Shown: positions 35,971 through 47,901, numbered from the stretch's first letter. The stretch: DNA of 64,000 nucleotides from Coprinus comatus (GCA_034638255.1 JAWPGT010000015.1:496001-560000); one strand, 5' to 3'. Made by a program: numbers and translations. Notes: a model not told the origin generated them from the letters alone.

Positions 35971-36270
35971 GCTTAATCAATGCAAATAATACATTTTTCG
36001 AGGGAAGGCAGTTACCTGGATATGTCGCGTTCCATTATAGTATCTGACTATAAGAGCGAATCGCTATCAGACTAGACCGAACACATATGATATCAACCTA
36101 ATCAATGAATACGACAACTAACTCCATAATCCCATTATTTATTCAGTCAAAAGCCTAAAAGTTACAAAATCATAATAACATTACACTGGCGGAAGCTTAT
36201 AAGCCCTCTGTAGTGCAAAGAGATCAATATATATAAACAGGTCAAAAAAGAAACCAACTTTTTATCATGA

Positions 36271-36342
36271 TTCGGATACGGGGAATTGAACCCCGGGCTA
36301 TCGCGTGAGAGGCGATAATGTTAGCCACTACACCATATCCGA
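36271..36342 (-). tRNA. tRNA-Glu(CTC), copy 2
   Basis: 72 nt, identical to the other copies except for one base in the T-loop (TTCAATT instead of TTCGATT). Its 5' flank shares CTATTTATATA with the copy at 41446, indicating a common duplication. Confidence 0.92.
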
Positions 36343-36881
36343 TATATAAATAGATCGCAATAGATTTAACTCTATGTACAACGTCGAAAATACAATTCAT
36401 CCAACACAATGGCCGCAGGTACGGTATTAGAACAACGTGTTGGAATATAAGATGTCATTGTTTCAAATAGACGTTATGTTGTTTCAATGACTATTTGGAT
36501 ATGAAAACAATTTATATTACCAGAACTCAAGTACTCATTTGATAGTCAAATGAGATTATCAGACGCTCAAAGTCCAAATTAGTGAATGGCAGCACTAACG
36601 ACTATGGAGATTTAAACAGTGGTAGTGGAGATGCATTGAATACATTTGGTCCAATGACACCCTTCTTTGGCCATTGTGCAATTGGCGGTGGGAGTTGCTT
36701 CCGCAATTTCGTTTTTGATGTAGATAGGTTAATGCAATGATAGTATAGCAGAGTTCGAGTACTGATTATCGTTGGAATAGGTGATACCATGAAAAAAATC
36801 ATGGTAAAGAGTCCGTGCAATAATATATTTAAGAAAATGAAAGCATATAACTATGTATGTTGGACATAAATCCAAAAATTA
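36343..36881. other. intergenic, includes the 3' flank of the PLC-like gene
   Basis: No coding signal. It lies between tRNA-Glu copy 2 and the end of the PLC-like gene. Confidence 0.5.
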
Positions 36882-38414
36882 TCAGAAAGAAAGCAAACAA
36901 GGCCCAACGAGTGCAGCAGTCAATAGAGAAAAAGCTGCCAGGGTAAAGCCTTGTGTAGAAGAACCCAAGGTAGAGATACCACCATTAAGCGGTCTGCTAC
37001 TAGTTGATCCACCAGAGGGTGAAGAAGGCAAGGAACTGGTACTACCAGTCTCCGTTGTAACTGGACTAGCGATCGGTCTCGTTGGATTATACTCCACTCC
37101 GTTGATACGAGCAGCAACTTCAAAAACAGAACCTCCGCCAAATTCGTAGTACTGTAAATACATTTTAGTATTGAATTGGTGTGTGATTTATAGAGGTAGA
37201 ATAAAGACTTACGTCAACCAACATGAAGTTAGGTGGTCTGGTATGTTGTGCGACACATGTGTCGACTTGTGCACCAAGAGAACCAGGTCCAGTTGCAGCA
37301 TTTGTGACATTTAATTGATCAATAAATGGAACAGGTTGGTTGATGACCGGAAGCAACGTATCAAGGAAATGGTTGATGAGGTACATCTGCCCAGCAGAGT
37401 CAACATTTGCGTTCGTCCTGTTGATGTTGCAGTTGAATGCGGGGTCAAGAACATTGAACTCGGTCTCCCAGATGTTGGTGAACTCTGTGGGGATGTGAGT
37501 TATGATTTCTTGGTATATGCAGAACGCTTACCATCAATAATGAAGGGCACTGAAGCAGCCGCCCCGTTATCAATGAATGTAACCAAACGTCGTCCTGAAT
37601 CAATCATGGATCCTAGGGTGGGCCAAGAAGCAGCTGGTAGTGGGGTCGATTCGGGAATAAATGATACGGTATCCAACCCCACAGTTGTGAATATCTCTCC
37701 ATACTGAGTAGCAGGCAAATTGTCGATATTTACGATTAGAAGCGACAACACTATGTGTAAATATCAGCATTAACCCTAACGCACGGAGAGCGTTGAAACA
37801 TAGCTAACCTTCATTGCGGTTTGTATCAAGCCAACTTCTGACTGTATTTATAGGTCAGCGCACGGATTGATGCTCTTATGTTAATGCTCCTACCCTCCCT
37901 CAAGTAGTCGGCCAAAGTCCCACCATCATAGAGACCCTAATGAGTACACGTGAGTTTATATAACCCTTTTGGTTACACATGCGACTCACACAAGTGGTGT
38001 GGCAAAGTTTGATGTCGCCAGCTTCGGAATGCGCTTGTACTTGTAGCATACGAATTCCATCATTTAGCTGTGTTGTTACTGTAGGGGTTGTGAATAGTCA
38101 AAATGAGGTCGGGAATTGGAGTGGGTTAATAATCGTACTATTCTGATCCTGGTTCGCGGCCACTAGGTAAAATTATTCAGCTTCTCAGTCCAAGAGCAGG
38201 ACAAATCAAGTTACAAGGACTTACAATTGTTTACACCAATGGCGTACGAATCATGTGAGCCCACGAAAGATACAGAGCCGAAGCTCCTATCGCATAGCTC
38301 TGCATGTCCATTGCAGACAGTTGCTCGTGATGTTACCGAGTTACTTTGCGGCGCGCCCAGCACGGAAGAGGCAGAGAGGGATGAGAGAAGGAAGGTAGTT
38401 AGTGAGAGTCGCAT
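36882..38414 (-). CDS. GPI-anchored PLC-like phosphodiesterase
   Basis: Eight exons, all in phase: 38414-38225, 38162-38139, 38078-37990, 37936-37894, 37841-37809, 37750-37532, 37484-37213, 37151-36882 (about 419 residues). Signal peptide: LSLTTFLLSSLSASSVLG. The PI-PLC X-type fold is shown by FVGSHDSYA (first catalytic His), NDGIRMLQVQAH (second His), LCHTTC, SLLIVNIDNLP, WPTLGSMIDSGRRLVTFID and DPAFNCNINRT. The C-terminus has a Ser/Thr-rich linker and a hydrophobic tail (FTLAAFSLLTAALVGPCLL) typical of a GPI-anchor signal, so the protein should sit on the outer membrane face or cell wall. Family members are thought to cleave phosphoinositides or GPI-like lipids, but the substrate in fungi is unproven. 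Exon 2 is a micro-exon of 24 nt encoding AANQDQN. There is no frame damage. Confidence 0.85.
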
Positions 38415-38791
38415 GACCAGTCCAAGAAAAGTCCGTGAGTTAGCAGTATTCTCCAATTCCAAATTAAAGCAAGCAAAAGCAAGAAAGAAAAGATGGTAGA
38501 CGTTGAGAAGAAAGTGGGATAATAGCTCCCATTGTTGCACCGCTCACAGCATCTTCGATGTGACAAGTGATTGCTATTTTGGGCCAACCCTCGTTTTACT
38601 CATCACCATCAACAGCGCCGAGAGAAAAATAAGATGATCTCAACACGTTCACACCGCTTGTGTCCAGTCTTTTTTTATGTGTATTACTTTGGCCATTCTT
38701 TTCATTTATTCAGCCATTTGACTATGTACTGACATCATGCGCATGACTTCTGTGATCGTTGATTTCAAAAAGTGGTAATAGAAAAAATAAG
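38415..38791. other. intergenic, PLC-like gene promoter
   Basis: Upstream of the PLC-like gene on the minus strand. No clear TATA box. Confidence 0.45.
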
Positions 38792-38863
38792 TTCGGATAC
38801 GGGGAATCGAACCCCGGGCTATCGCGTGAGAGGCGATAATGTTAGCCACTACACCATATCCGA
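38792..38863 (-). tRNA. tRNA-Glu(CTC), copy 3
   Basis: 72 nt, identical to the copies at 18535 and 41446; same stems, anticodon CTC. Confidence 0.93.
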
Positions 38864-39114
38864 TATACTTCAACGCAAAACACATAATTCTTACCATATT
38901 CAAAAGGTTTTAGTTGTGGATATACTAGTCAGTTTCCTGAAGTACTTACACCGGATGGTTCCGGTGTTGCTTCTGTCTTATCACACAATTTGAGGCATAG
39001 TGAGTATCAGGAAGTTTAATCAAAATCTCAATCTTACCAATGGCCAGCATCAATAATAGTACTGGTAAGCCTGCACTCCAGTACTGGATTGGAGACAAAA
39101 CATAAGGGTCAGCC

Positions 39115-39390
39115 GTCACTGCTCAAAACTACACTGCAGTTGATCCTTCAAGCTATTCATAAGGTTGCTCATGTAATGATACCGGTGATTCTATGCAACT
39201 CAATCTTTTGTTTGCAATATGCCTACTAAACGCCAATATGAAACTGATCCCAATACTCGAACCTACATCATCATCTTCCTACGTGAATCTCATGATTCAT
39301 ATATTCCATAATGTATTACTCCGACTTCCATTGCCGTATACTCCCCTCGTGTCACTAGCGTGTTCGAGGACACGATATGCTGTAAGTTCG
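39115..39390 (+). pseudogene. decayed fragment of the 51.5-kb membrane-protein gene
   Basis: The sequence parallels 51715-52020 at DNA level: ACTGC..TTGATCCTT, TATTCA.AA..T.GCTCATG, GCTCGAACCTACATCA (here ACTCGAACCTACATCA), CTTCCAT..C..TATACT and ATTCGAGGA (here GTTCGAGGA) occur in the same order. Stops and frame changes show it is not functional. It lies about 12 kb upstream of the intact gene on the same strand. Confidence 0.6.
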
Positions 39391-39976
39391 TAACTCGTTG
39401 GGCCTATTTCACTTCACTTACATTTATATCACTAGCACCACTCTATGCTCTATGGTCAGCACCGATTTTTCTATTTCCACAAATTCTCATCATTATCGAG
39501 TCGGACCTAATATCTCATTGAACCTTTTCTCGGATTAGCCTTCCGCTCAGTGCGGGCCGGAGGTCACCCTGGCCGGTAAACTAAATTATACTCAAACAGG
39601 GTTATTCTGCATTTTGTTGGTGTGCATATACTACAACGAGTTATAGGCAGGGCTAAGGTATTTTGGAAACATTCTAGCTTTAAATCATCGAAGAGAAATG
39701 GAGTGATGTATGCAGCATGAACAGTTAAGGATAGGACCTGGTAAGCATAATCTTATTGTTATACACTGCGCTGGGACCTCGGGAGTGTTAAGCGCCGGGT
39801 GATACGATTCATATTAAAACCTGGGTGTTTAAATGAACGGTGAGAGGGCCAGCGATGTGTCTAACCCTCGTTTAATTCCCCAATCGTTCGACCTGTAATC
39901 GCCTGGCACTGACTCTAGAAGTTCAGACTCCACTGCCGCCAATTACTATGTTCGTCACCAATATCCCACTTGCCAC
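39391..39976. other. intergenic
   Basis: No supported feature; a GC-richer patch around 39545-39580 precedes the F-box gene. Confidence 0.45.
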
Positions 39977-41367
39977 ATGTCTTCGGATGCTGACAGTACA
40001 GTGATTTGTACTAGGGCGCGCACACCGTGCTCCATCGATATTCTTCCTAATGAGCTTCTGTCAGCGGTGCTTCAGATCCATGTTAAAGAGGACTTACAGC
40101 CTAAGGGATTCAAGGCCGCGTGGGCTTCACGGACACGGCTTATGATGGTCTGTCGTCTATGGTCCGACATCATTTTATCCACACCACGCATTTGGTCATC
40201 CATCGCAATACATCTACGACCTCGACAGGATCCTCCGGTAACCCGTGCAATTCAATGCTCGTTTGATCGCACCGCACAAGCCCCCATCGAAGTGACTGCT
40301 ACCGATACGGAGAACTTCTTCAAATCAGAATTTATCGACTCCCATAACAAGTCCAAAGCTATCACTACATACCGGTCCGACTTGGTCGACATGATAGCCT
40401 CTCATATTCACCACTGTGTTAAACTTGAAATGCGCATGTACCCCGAACTTGCGTCATTTTTCCATGCCATTCCATTATACTCTGCGCAATTTTTGCGGGA
40501 TATCAACATCACCTTCTTCAAAGCTAATCGTCCGACTCTAGAAGAACTACTCCTAAACATATCTTCCATTCCCGACCTTCGTCGCTTGTGTTGGTCCACC
40601 GATTCTCCTGCGTCCCTGCAGGTTCTCCTTGCATTGAAACCCACATTCTTCTTGAATCAATTGACTCGACTTAATTTGACTTGTCCTATGACGTCACAAG
40701 AAATGTTACTTGTAATGCGTCAATGTACCTCCGCGACGGAGATGAAAATCATCATGCAACATTCGGACCAACATCTAACACAACACCAACAATCCCAATC
40801 CCAATCCCAATCCCAATCCCAATTCCCAGGAAATTCGGATCTAACGGACAAAAACAAAAAATTAATTGTTCGTCTGCATAACCTCTTCATTCTTGACTGA
40901 CCCTCTCTGATGGAGGTTATCATATTCTCCGTCAACTGGATTTACCAAATATACAAATGTTAAGACTCAAAGGGTCTTGGTGGAAACCATTTTTACCTGG
41001 ACAGGAACTCACAGAGATATCATCTTACCTATCTAATTCACATCATTCACTCAAAGTTCTTCGAGTTCAAGATATGTATGCTTCACCTAACCAACTTCCA
41101 TCCTTCTTTTCATCAAGTCATATAACTTCAATTCCTATCGTTGAACTTTGGACTTTGAAAAGAAGTGAAGATGTCATACGTTCTATACAAAAGTCTTTGG
41201 AAAAGACTACTAATGTTGGCCCGAGTCAACGTTTTAAGAGTACCGCAGATTTTTCTTATCATGTTCTAGTAACTATGGGGTGGGGAGATTATGAGACTTA
41301 TTCCAAGTTTAAAGATGGTTTTATGAAAGGTGAAGGTTACTATATCAATAGTAGTATTCTCTCTTGA
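39977..41367 (+). CDS. F-box protein, one apparent frame change
   Basis: The N-terminus holds a clear F-box: SIDILPNELLSAVLQIHV, then TRLMMVCRLWSDIILSTPRI, WSSIAIHL. LRR-like units follow (LEELLLNISSIPDLRRLCW, LNQLTRLNLTCPMTSQEM). The first frame stops at TGA (40898-40900). Inserting one base near 40897-40905 restores a continuing frame (SDGGYHILRQLDLPN, MLRLKGSWWKPF) that runs to TGA at 41365-41367, for about 460 residues. Just before the break, residues 271-280 are a Ser-Gln repeat encoded by a CCCAAT hexanucleotide tract (40793-40822). It probably acts as an SCF substrate receptor. The break is likely an assembly or strain indel. Confidence 0.65.
40793..40822 (+). repeat. CCCAAT hexanucleotide microsatellite in coding sequence
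   Basis: About five tandem CCCAAT units encode a Ser-Gln repeat inside the F-box protein; length variation would keep the frame. Confidence 0.8.
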
Positions 41368-41445
41368 TCGTAAATGTCGAAATACAAAAGTGTATTATAA
41401 CAACGTATATAAAAGCCTATAAAGTGTACATGAACTATTTATATA

Positions 41446-41517
41446 TCGGATATGGTGTAGTGGCTAACATTATCGCCTCTCACGCGATAGCCCGGGGTTC
41501 GATTCCCCGTATCCGAA
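41446..41517 (+). tRNA. tRNA-Glu(CTC), copy 4
   Basis: 72 nt, plus strand, same sequence as copies 1 and 3. A run of T residues about 20 bases downstream (41540-41550) can serve as the Pol III terminator. A MULE-like MITE is inserted about 100 bases further on. Confidence 0.93.
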
Positions 41518-41614
41518 GAGTAATGTACCTCTGTTCACGTTTTTTTTTTTACTTACAGATTTTCAATTATAAGTAACCCCTCATGTCCACTTCATCACCG
41601 TGCCCACACAAGGA

Positions 41615-42286
41615 TACATTTTTGGATAAACCTATTCGGAAACCCCAGATACCTGGAGAAACCCCGGAAAATTAGAAACCTCTCTAAGGTTTCTCAATAA
41701 GACGTCCATACTAACTTTGCTAATCCGGAGGCAAGTTCGGCATACCGGTGTTCGTCAGTATTCCCATGATATGAATATTAGTTAAACAAATAGAAGTAAA
41801 ATATACACAGCTGTGCACTTAGCCCACCCATACATAGTCATCTCTCGTGAGTTACTAAGAAGTTCTCCTCTTTGTATTTTCCAGTCTTATCTAAAGCTAC
41901 TGGTAACTGAGTAATGACCATGTCAGTGTGACTACCAAGGCCCAAGTTAACCAGTACCAATGATGTCGCGCCATTATCTCAATACTAAATCACCGTGTGA
42001 GAGTGTAGCTCTGTAGTGTACTTACTCGAGCAGACTCGATACCGCCGTCCTACTAATAGCCTATATATATATAGACCAAAAGTACAGTACTCAAATTTTA
42101 TGCATTACCCAGAGTTGTCAGGCTCAAACCGGACGAGCCTCCGGAATACCATCAACAGCGGCCGCAAACGTAACTTTAGAGGAGGGTTTCTGGCCACGGT
42201 TTCTGAATAAGAAAAATGCCTTTCTGGTTTCTCCGGGGTTTCTCCTGGGTTTGTGGGGTTTCCGAATAGGTTTATCCTACATTTTT
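41615..42286. mobile_element. Mutator-like (MULE) MITE with 9-bp target duplication
   Basis: The element occupies 41624-42277 (654 bp). Both ends read GGATAAACCTATTCGGAAACCCC inward, split here as GGATAAACCTATTC plus GGAAACCCC, perfect for 23 bp and then imperfect to about 45 bp. Exact 9-bp copies of TACATTTTT lie at 41615-41623 and 42278-42286. Long inverted repeats with a 9-bp duplication are the signature of Mutator-type transposition. No transposase frame is present, so it was moved in trans. The perfect ends suggest a fairly recent insertion. Confidence 0.88.
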
Positions 42287-43667
42287 TGATTTGTTTAATT
42301 CTACTATACTTAGTACTAGATTGATCAGTTTATGTTTTCGATAACTCAATATCAATCTTCTCGGCTCTGAATCTACTCTTAGACTCGGACTTTACGCATT
42401 GCGTGTCAAATGGTCGAACACCTTCTTAGATAGTGGCATGTTCAAGGAAACCCTCACATATCAACTACAAGTTATTCACCTTAGCATATGCATAACATAC
42501 ATTCCACAAATCATGTATAAACCTCCCAAAAAAACAGACAAACATTATAAGTAATTACAAGACACGCTATCATACCCACCTCATAGAACTCAGGAGGAAT
42601 CTTCAATTCGAGATTCGAGAACCAAAAAAAAAACTACCCATAATTAGGCAAGTACACCCAAGTACTAAATAACCAGCTACCACCTAATCAAGCTTCTCAA
42701 GCTTAAGTTCGCATGAATAGTTTATTATACCATCACCCCTGCGTCATAGATGATATATTGTAGACTACTGTAGATGATATGAGAAAAAAAACCTATGTGG
42801 ATTCGACATAGAAGATCATGAACATCATAACCCGAAAAAACCGAAAACAGGAAATCCCAGAAAAAAACGAAAACAAAAGTGAAAAAAAATAATAGAAAAA
42901 AACGATTGTAGATAGATACACAATTCCGAGCCCAGCAACACTTTTTGAGTCCAATCATACTAAACGAGAGAGAGAGCCTGAGAGTAAAGCAAATGAATGT
43001 ATACAATAAATTATAGAGATGTTCAAGGAGCAAAGTAGAATAAGAATCCACACCCACGAGGTAGAAAAAGAATCTGAAGGTTTACAAAAGAAGTTTAACA
43101 AAAGAAATCCTCGAAGGATCAAGCCTAAACTATATATCCGAAAATTCCAACCACCCACCATCAACAGAAAAAAAAACATTCTAGACAAAAAGAACGGGCA
43201 TCGACTCGCCGTTTCGGCCTATCATACCGCCGAAAAAAAAAAAAAAAAACTAAAAATAGCCATTCCTAAATAAAAAGAAACAGAAAAAGGAAAACCCAAG
43301 AGAAAAGTGGAGGAGTAAAAAAAAAAAAATCAGGTCCGAATTGATAATATGGTAATGGATGATGAGGCCTTGAGGCCCAACGTTGTCATATATGATATGA
43401 TAGGGGCGGAAAGAAATTGACATCGGAGAAATTGATAGAAGATAAAAGTAAAAAAAAAAAACAGTTCAGAATATGTGGGCATTAATATGGGTATATCTAA
43501 TTTTAGGGAAGAGTCCAACAAAGGATGGGGTACGAGGACGAGTATATGAGGAAGGAGGAGATAAGGGAAAGCATGAAAAACGAAGGACATAAATAAAAAT
43601 AGGGTAGCCAGATGTCAAGGAGGGGAAAAGTGACGGTGAAAATGAATGTATGCATTTGTGGTTATGA
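42287..43667. other. intergenic, purine-rich 3' flank
   Basis: From about 42780 to 43600 the plus strand is dominated by A and G runs, including a poly-A tract at about 43231-43247. This is probably the 3' UTR and downstream region of the KRE6-like gene on the minus strand. Long frames here are compositional artefacts. Confidence 0.5.
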
Positions 43668-45435
43668 TTACTGCCATGTTGCTACCGTGCAACTGTTGCT
43701 TGTCATAAGTATGTCTGAAACTTGTGTTTTAAAAAAAAAGTTGACAACGTACCGCTCAACAAGTCAAGAGTAATACTTCTCGTCTCCGATCGAGAAACAT
43801 CACATGCGCCACGAGAGTATTCGGGGTTAACTTTACGTTCATAATATCGAACGTAGCCAACCGCTACGGATGTTGGCAAGCTTTCCGGGGTAGTGGTAAG
43901 CGGAATTCGATCAGCTAAAAAGAGAAGGTTCAACTGCTGCATTCAATTGAGGCTGTGTAAGTGAGTGAGACATACCGAGGACTCCGATACTTAAAGATAC
44001 TATTACGTCTCTATTCAATGAAGGTCCTGCGGGAACGTGGTTGGCGACGGCGGCGTTTGTATATGACCAACTTCCACCAGCCCACTGTGTAGCGAGGGAT
44101 TGAGACTAGAAACAGACCAGAATCAAGAGCGGACTTACGAAGATACGAGCAGCAATTCCACTAGACTCGTTCATTCCAATTTCAACAAACCCATGTCCCA
44201 AACAGAAAGGAACTAAAGTATCCAAGATCCCAGATACATATTCCTGAGACTCTGACGAAGTCGTAGTTAGAGGATCAATACGGAATACTAATTGCCCGTC
44301 CTCCGTCGTAATTTGTTCAGGAGTAGCAAGACCACGGTCACGACCTTCCCAAAACAGGTTGTCATCTGCGAGAAAGAAATTGAGAAAAAAATAAACAAAT
44401 AAGCAAAAAAAGAGTTAGTGACTACTTACTATGGCGGAATGTAGATCCATTTGCGTTAAACTCGTCAGAAAACACAAGTTCATATGCAATATCATTTGTC
44501 CCAACAAAAGAATAAGCTTCCTGCGGGGTTGTGCGATCGATATAGTCCGAGAAGGATCTAGGAGCATAATTAACTCTTATGCGCCCGCGAATTCTGCGCA
44601 TATATAAGACTCACCCAATTAAAGTATCTTCCCCTGGAGTGAAGTTGGAGAAGGAAGCCTGGCCAGTGGCGTTGATCCGGGTATTATAGGCGATCAGCAT
44701 GCTTGTGCCATTATCAACGTAGAAAGATATGACAGGGTATCCAACAAAGAGACAGAGAATACAGACGATCATGAGGACGATTGTGCTCATGTTGACAACA
44801 CCTCTAACAGACATGCCTATGCCGTGTTTCTTCAGGTTGTGATGGTATCGCTGGTTAGGGTCGTGCATCATATCCTCTTCATCCGGAGGCCCCTTTTCAT
44901 CGAGGTCTGGATCATAAGCATAGGCGACCAAACCATGCTCGGAGTAGAAGGGTAATGTGGCAACGGGGTATTTTGAATCTGAAGAAATGGATATAATGGA
45001 GTCGCCAGAGGTAGACAAGGTGGATGAACGATGCAAGTGGGACAGACTTGGTGGAATAAGGACGTCGTCGGAAGTAGAAGAACCTGGAGTGGATGCCATT
45101 GCCATTGGTTCTGCTTTGCGGTAGAGAATCATCGAGCCTCTTGTTGGCGTCTTGGTGGAGAAGGCTCTACATTCTTCCGAGGGTATCCTAGACATTGACA
45201 TTCGTGGATTGTTGGGGCTGCTCATGCGAGGGGAGGATTGTAAGAAAGGAGGACCCATGAGTGGGCTAGAAGGATTGAGAGGGGAGGACATGATGTTGCG
45301 GGTGCCATAAGACCTGAGTCTCCTGCTGGAAGGATGGTCTTCAGAGTCAGGATCAGACAAAGACTGTGTGAGGAAAGGAACGGAGGTGTCTGCCTGCTCA
45401 AACGACTTCATCCAAGAATGCCTGTTTGCTGCCAT
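43668..45435 (-). CDS. KRE6/SKN1-like glucan-synthesis protein with shortened GH16 domain
   Basis: Six exons: 45435-44615, 44557-44430, 44365-44139, 44105-43976, 43914-43753, 43714-43668 (about 504 residues). A cytosolic Ser-rich N-terminus of about 215 residues leads to a signal-anchor helix (VNMSTIVLMIVCILCLFVGY), as in type II membrane KRE6/SKN1 proteins of beta-1,6-glucan synthesis. The luminal part starts like the family (RTTPQEAYSF, ELVFSDEFNANGSTF, TPEQITTEDGQLVF) and ends like it (VGYVRYYERKV...CDVSR). In between only about 130 residues remain, instead of the usual 300 or so. I find no GH16 catalytic motif (E-x-D-x-x-E). All exon joins are in phase, so this is a coherent gene whose enzymatic core has been lost or replaced. 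The last exon is less certain. Confidence 0.65.
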
Positions 45436-45691
45436 TCACGCAACAGATAAAACCAACCTGCCTTTCAACCACCCACATGTCACAGCCCATTTCTCACGCG
45501 CGCCTTCTTCGGAATCAACGGGTCTCACTACCCCTCAACGGTCTAGTCTGCCCTGCTAAACAAATCCTTTCCGGCAATCACCAAATCCTTTCAAATGCAG
45601 CACTCATCGGGCAACCAAGGGCAGGCATCGGGCTGACGCTGACTCAAAATGGTCTTAGGAACAATCATTCTACACGTTTATGAGCACATAC

Positions 45692-45710
45692 ATATATATA
45701 TATATATATA
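45692..45710. repeat. (AT)n microsatellite
   Basis: A 19-base alternating AT tract in the spacer between the KRE6-like gene and its minus-strand neighbour. Confidence 0.85.
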
Positions 45711-45813
45711 GCATCAGGGATGATAAAATAACAAATAAATCGAAACACAAACAGAAACAATTTCTTGAAAAAAAAAAAAACAAACAACAAACTCCACATC
45801 CATCCCTCGAAAT

Positions 45814-47222
45814 CTAATTATACCCTTTACACATCGCGGAAACATATTGAGCAGCACGACATTTCGTAAAATCATTAGTGCCGACTTCGACTTGATCGCA
45901 AGAACGAATATGGGTCCTCATTCGTGGAGGAGGTGAAACAACAGCAATTAATGGTCCATCTTCCAGCACATTATTACCTCTTCTCCGCTGTTCTTCTGTC
46001 ATCAACTTGTTTACTCCAATCATCGAACTCGTGTTACAAGGTTTTCTGATCCTTAACTCATGATACCGTTGATAATGACGATTGGGTCGTTGACGGTTGA
46101 ATGATGGTGATGGGAAAGGTGATAAAGATATTGATGGTGGAGGGTTCGACTTCGAATGAGTGAGAACGTCCCTGAGAACTTCAACTACGGGCCGTTTATC
46201 TTTCACGAGCACAGAATTGGGTGTCAACGGTAACACATGTCTTTGAACATGGTCTGTATGAACAAATGGTGGAGAAGGTGAGCAGTGAAGTTGAGGAGGA
46301 GGTGGCGATGATGATAGTATCGAAGGAGATTTGACCGGTTTATGACAAGTGATTATTGTGGGAGATTGTGGGCGCTCATCGGAGTCACGACTTGATAAAT
46401 TATATGAAAGTGATTTCACAGAAATGGCGGGGGGATAAGTGAGAGGTTTCCAAACATCGTTTGAGGGATCAATACTAAAATATTCAACGAGGCGTGAGCC
46501 TAACAACGTAGGGAATAGTGATCAATTACATACCTTGATCCAAGACCCATATCAAGATTCTCCTTGAGAGGCGACAATTGGAAACTTGGAAGTGTACCAC
46601 GAATGTGACTTGAAATTTCAACATATTTCGCTCTTCCAGTTTTTCCAACTCTCATAGGTGTCTGACTACGACAAGATCGAGGCCTAGTCCGAATCTCACT
46701 GCGTCCTCTATATTCATCTCCCACTGAAACAGGCGGAGAAGACAAAGTAGACTTTATCTTTGTTCGCCTTCTACCAAGCTAATGTGGAGAAGAGTGTAAA
46801 CCCCAAACCGAAAAAGAACAAGATATTCACAAACATACAGAAAAATAATCCTCAGGTTCACGATTGCGAATCTGAGTATTATGCCTCAACTTGCCTTTCA
46901 ACTTCTCAATCACGGTCAGCTCGTGATCAGAAGCACGACTCGAAGGTGGCATGTGCGTATGGATACTTTGTAACTTGACCTGAGCCGGCCGTCGTTCTAA
47001 GCAAGGACGATTCAAAGCCGACGACGATGGAGGGAATGGTGATGATGATGAATGATGTTCCTCAGGTCGGACGTGTTGCGTATCGTCCTGAGTTGCTGTT
47101 CGTTTTAAGCAAGGATGAGTGGTAGGTGGAACTGTCGCTTGGGGAAAGGGAAAAGTATAATTCGGACTCGGAAGAACGAGAGGCGATATTGACATCGACG
47201 ACGGCGGGGTTGCCATAAGCAT
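45814..47222 (-). CDS. uncharacterised Ser/Pro-rich protein
   Basis: Three exons: 47222-46839, 46778-46534, 46474-45814, with GTATGT donors and all joins in phase (about 429 residues, TAG stop). It is mostly disordered and rich in Ser, Pro and Arg. More structured-looking parts are EDYF near the exon 1 end, the segment RAKYVEISSHIRGTLPSFQL, DPSNDVWKPLTYPP, and a basic patch RHYQRYHELRIRKP. The Cys-containing tail is CRAAQYVSAMCKGYN. No known domain is evident. SP/TP density suggests regulation by proline-directed kinases, which is inference only. Confidence 0.6.
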
Positions 47223-47901
47223 GTTAGGTCGTAATTAATGTTCTCAAAATTTTACAACTGATAAACCAGTTGAGGAAGGTTGGAATGGGAGATGTGTATT
47301 TCGCTGGGGCGGACTTGTTGATTCGAACCTAATGTGATTGTGGGGCGAAAGGGAAAGCAAGGTTGGGTAAATTCCTCAGCTTTCTGTGTCCTATATACGG
47401 CAGAACCAAGGACTGATCGATCCACACCCCGAGTCATGACCAAAATTGTCCAACGGCAATGGGGATTTACATTTTAGAGCCTCGTATTATGACATATGCG
47501 CAGAAGAAAAAATATACCACGATGCGGAAGAGGTGGACTATGTAAGGTGCCGCTTTTTATATCTTTATAGAATCTTAGTCGCCATCAAAATGGTCTTGAG
47601 TTTTTGACTTCTACAGCTTTTCGATTCGGGGAACGATACGTCATGAAGGGTAATCTGAGACATTAGCGTCATAATGCAACGATCGACCGATCGTTCTCCA
47701 CACACCGGTCTTGAAATCAAGCGAACCAACGTTTGAAGCACTGCATTGTCGTTTTGAATCTTCCGATAAAATGGTAGCAATTACAGTTAATCATTTATTT
47801 AGTTTTGGTATGAACAAAAAGGATCGAAGACCCTTTAGCTTAAATTTGAGTACCGCGCAAATAAACCTTTCAGTTAAAGTACTAATAATTATACAACCTT
47901 G
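47223..47901. other. intergenic
   Basis: Lies between two minus-strand genes; contains the promoter of the gene starting at 47222 and the 3' flank of the gene ending at 47902. The short frames show no domain. Confidence 0.45.

Noticed and set aside
41364..41576. Short frame containing GYGVVANIIASHAIARG
   Set aside because: It is the translation of tRNA-Glu; the same peptide appears at the other tRNA copies.
42725..43590. Hydrophobic minus-strand frames near 43 kb
   Set aside because: They come from T-rich 3' flanking sequence, lack introns and domains, and overlap each other in different frames.
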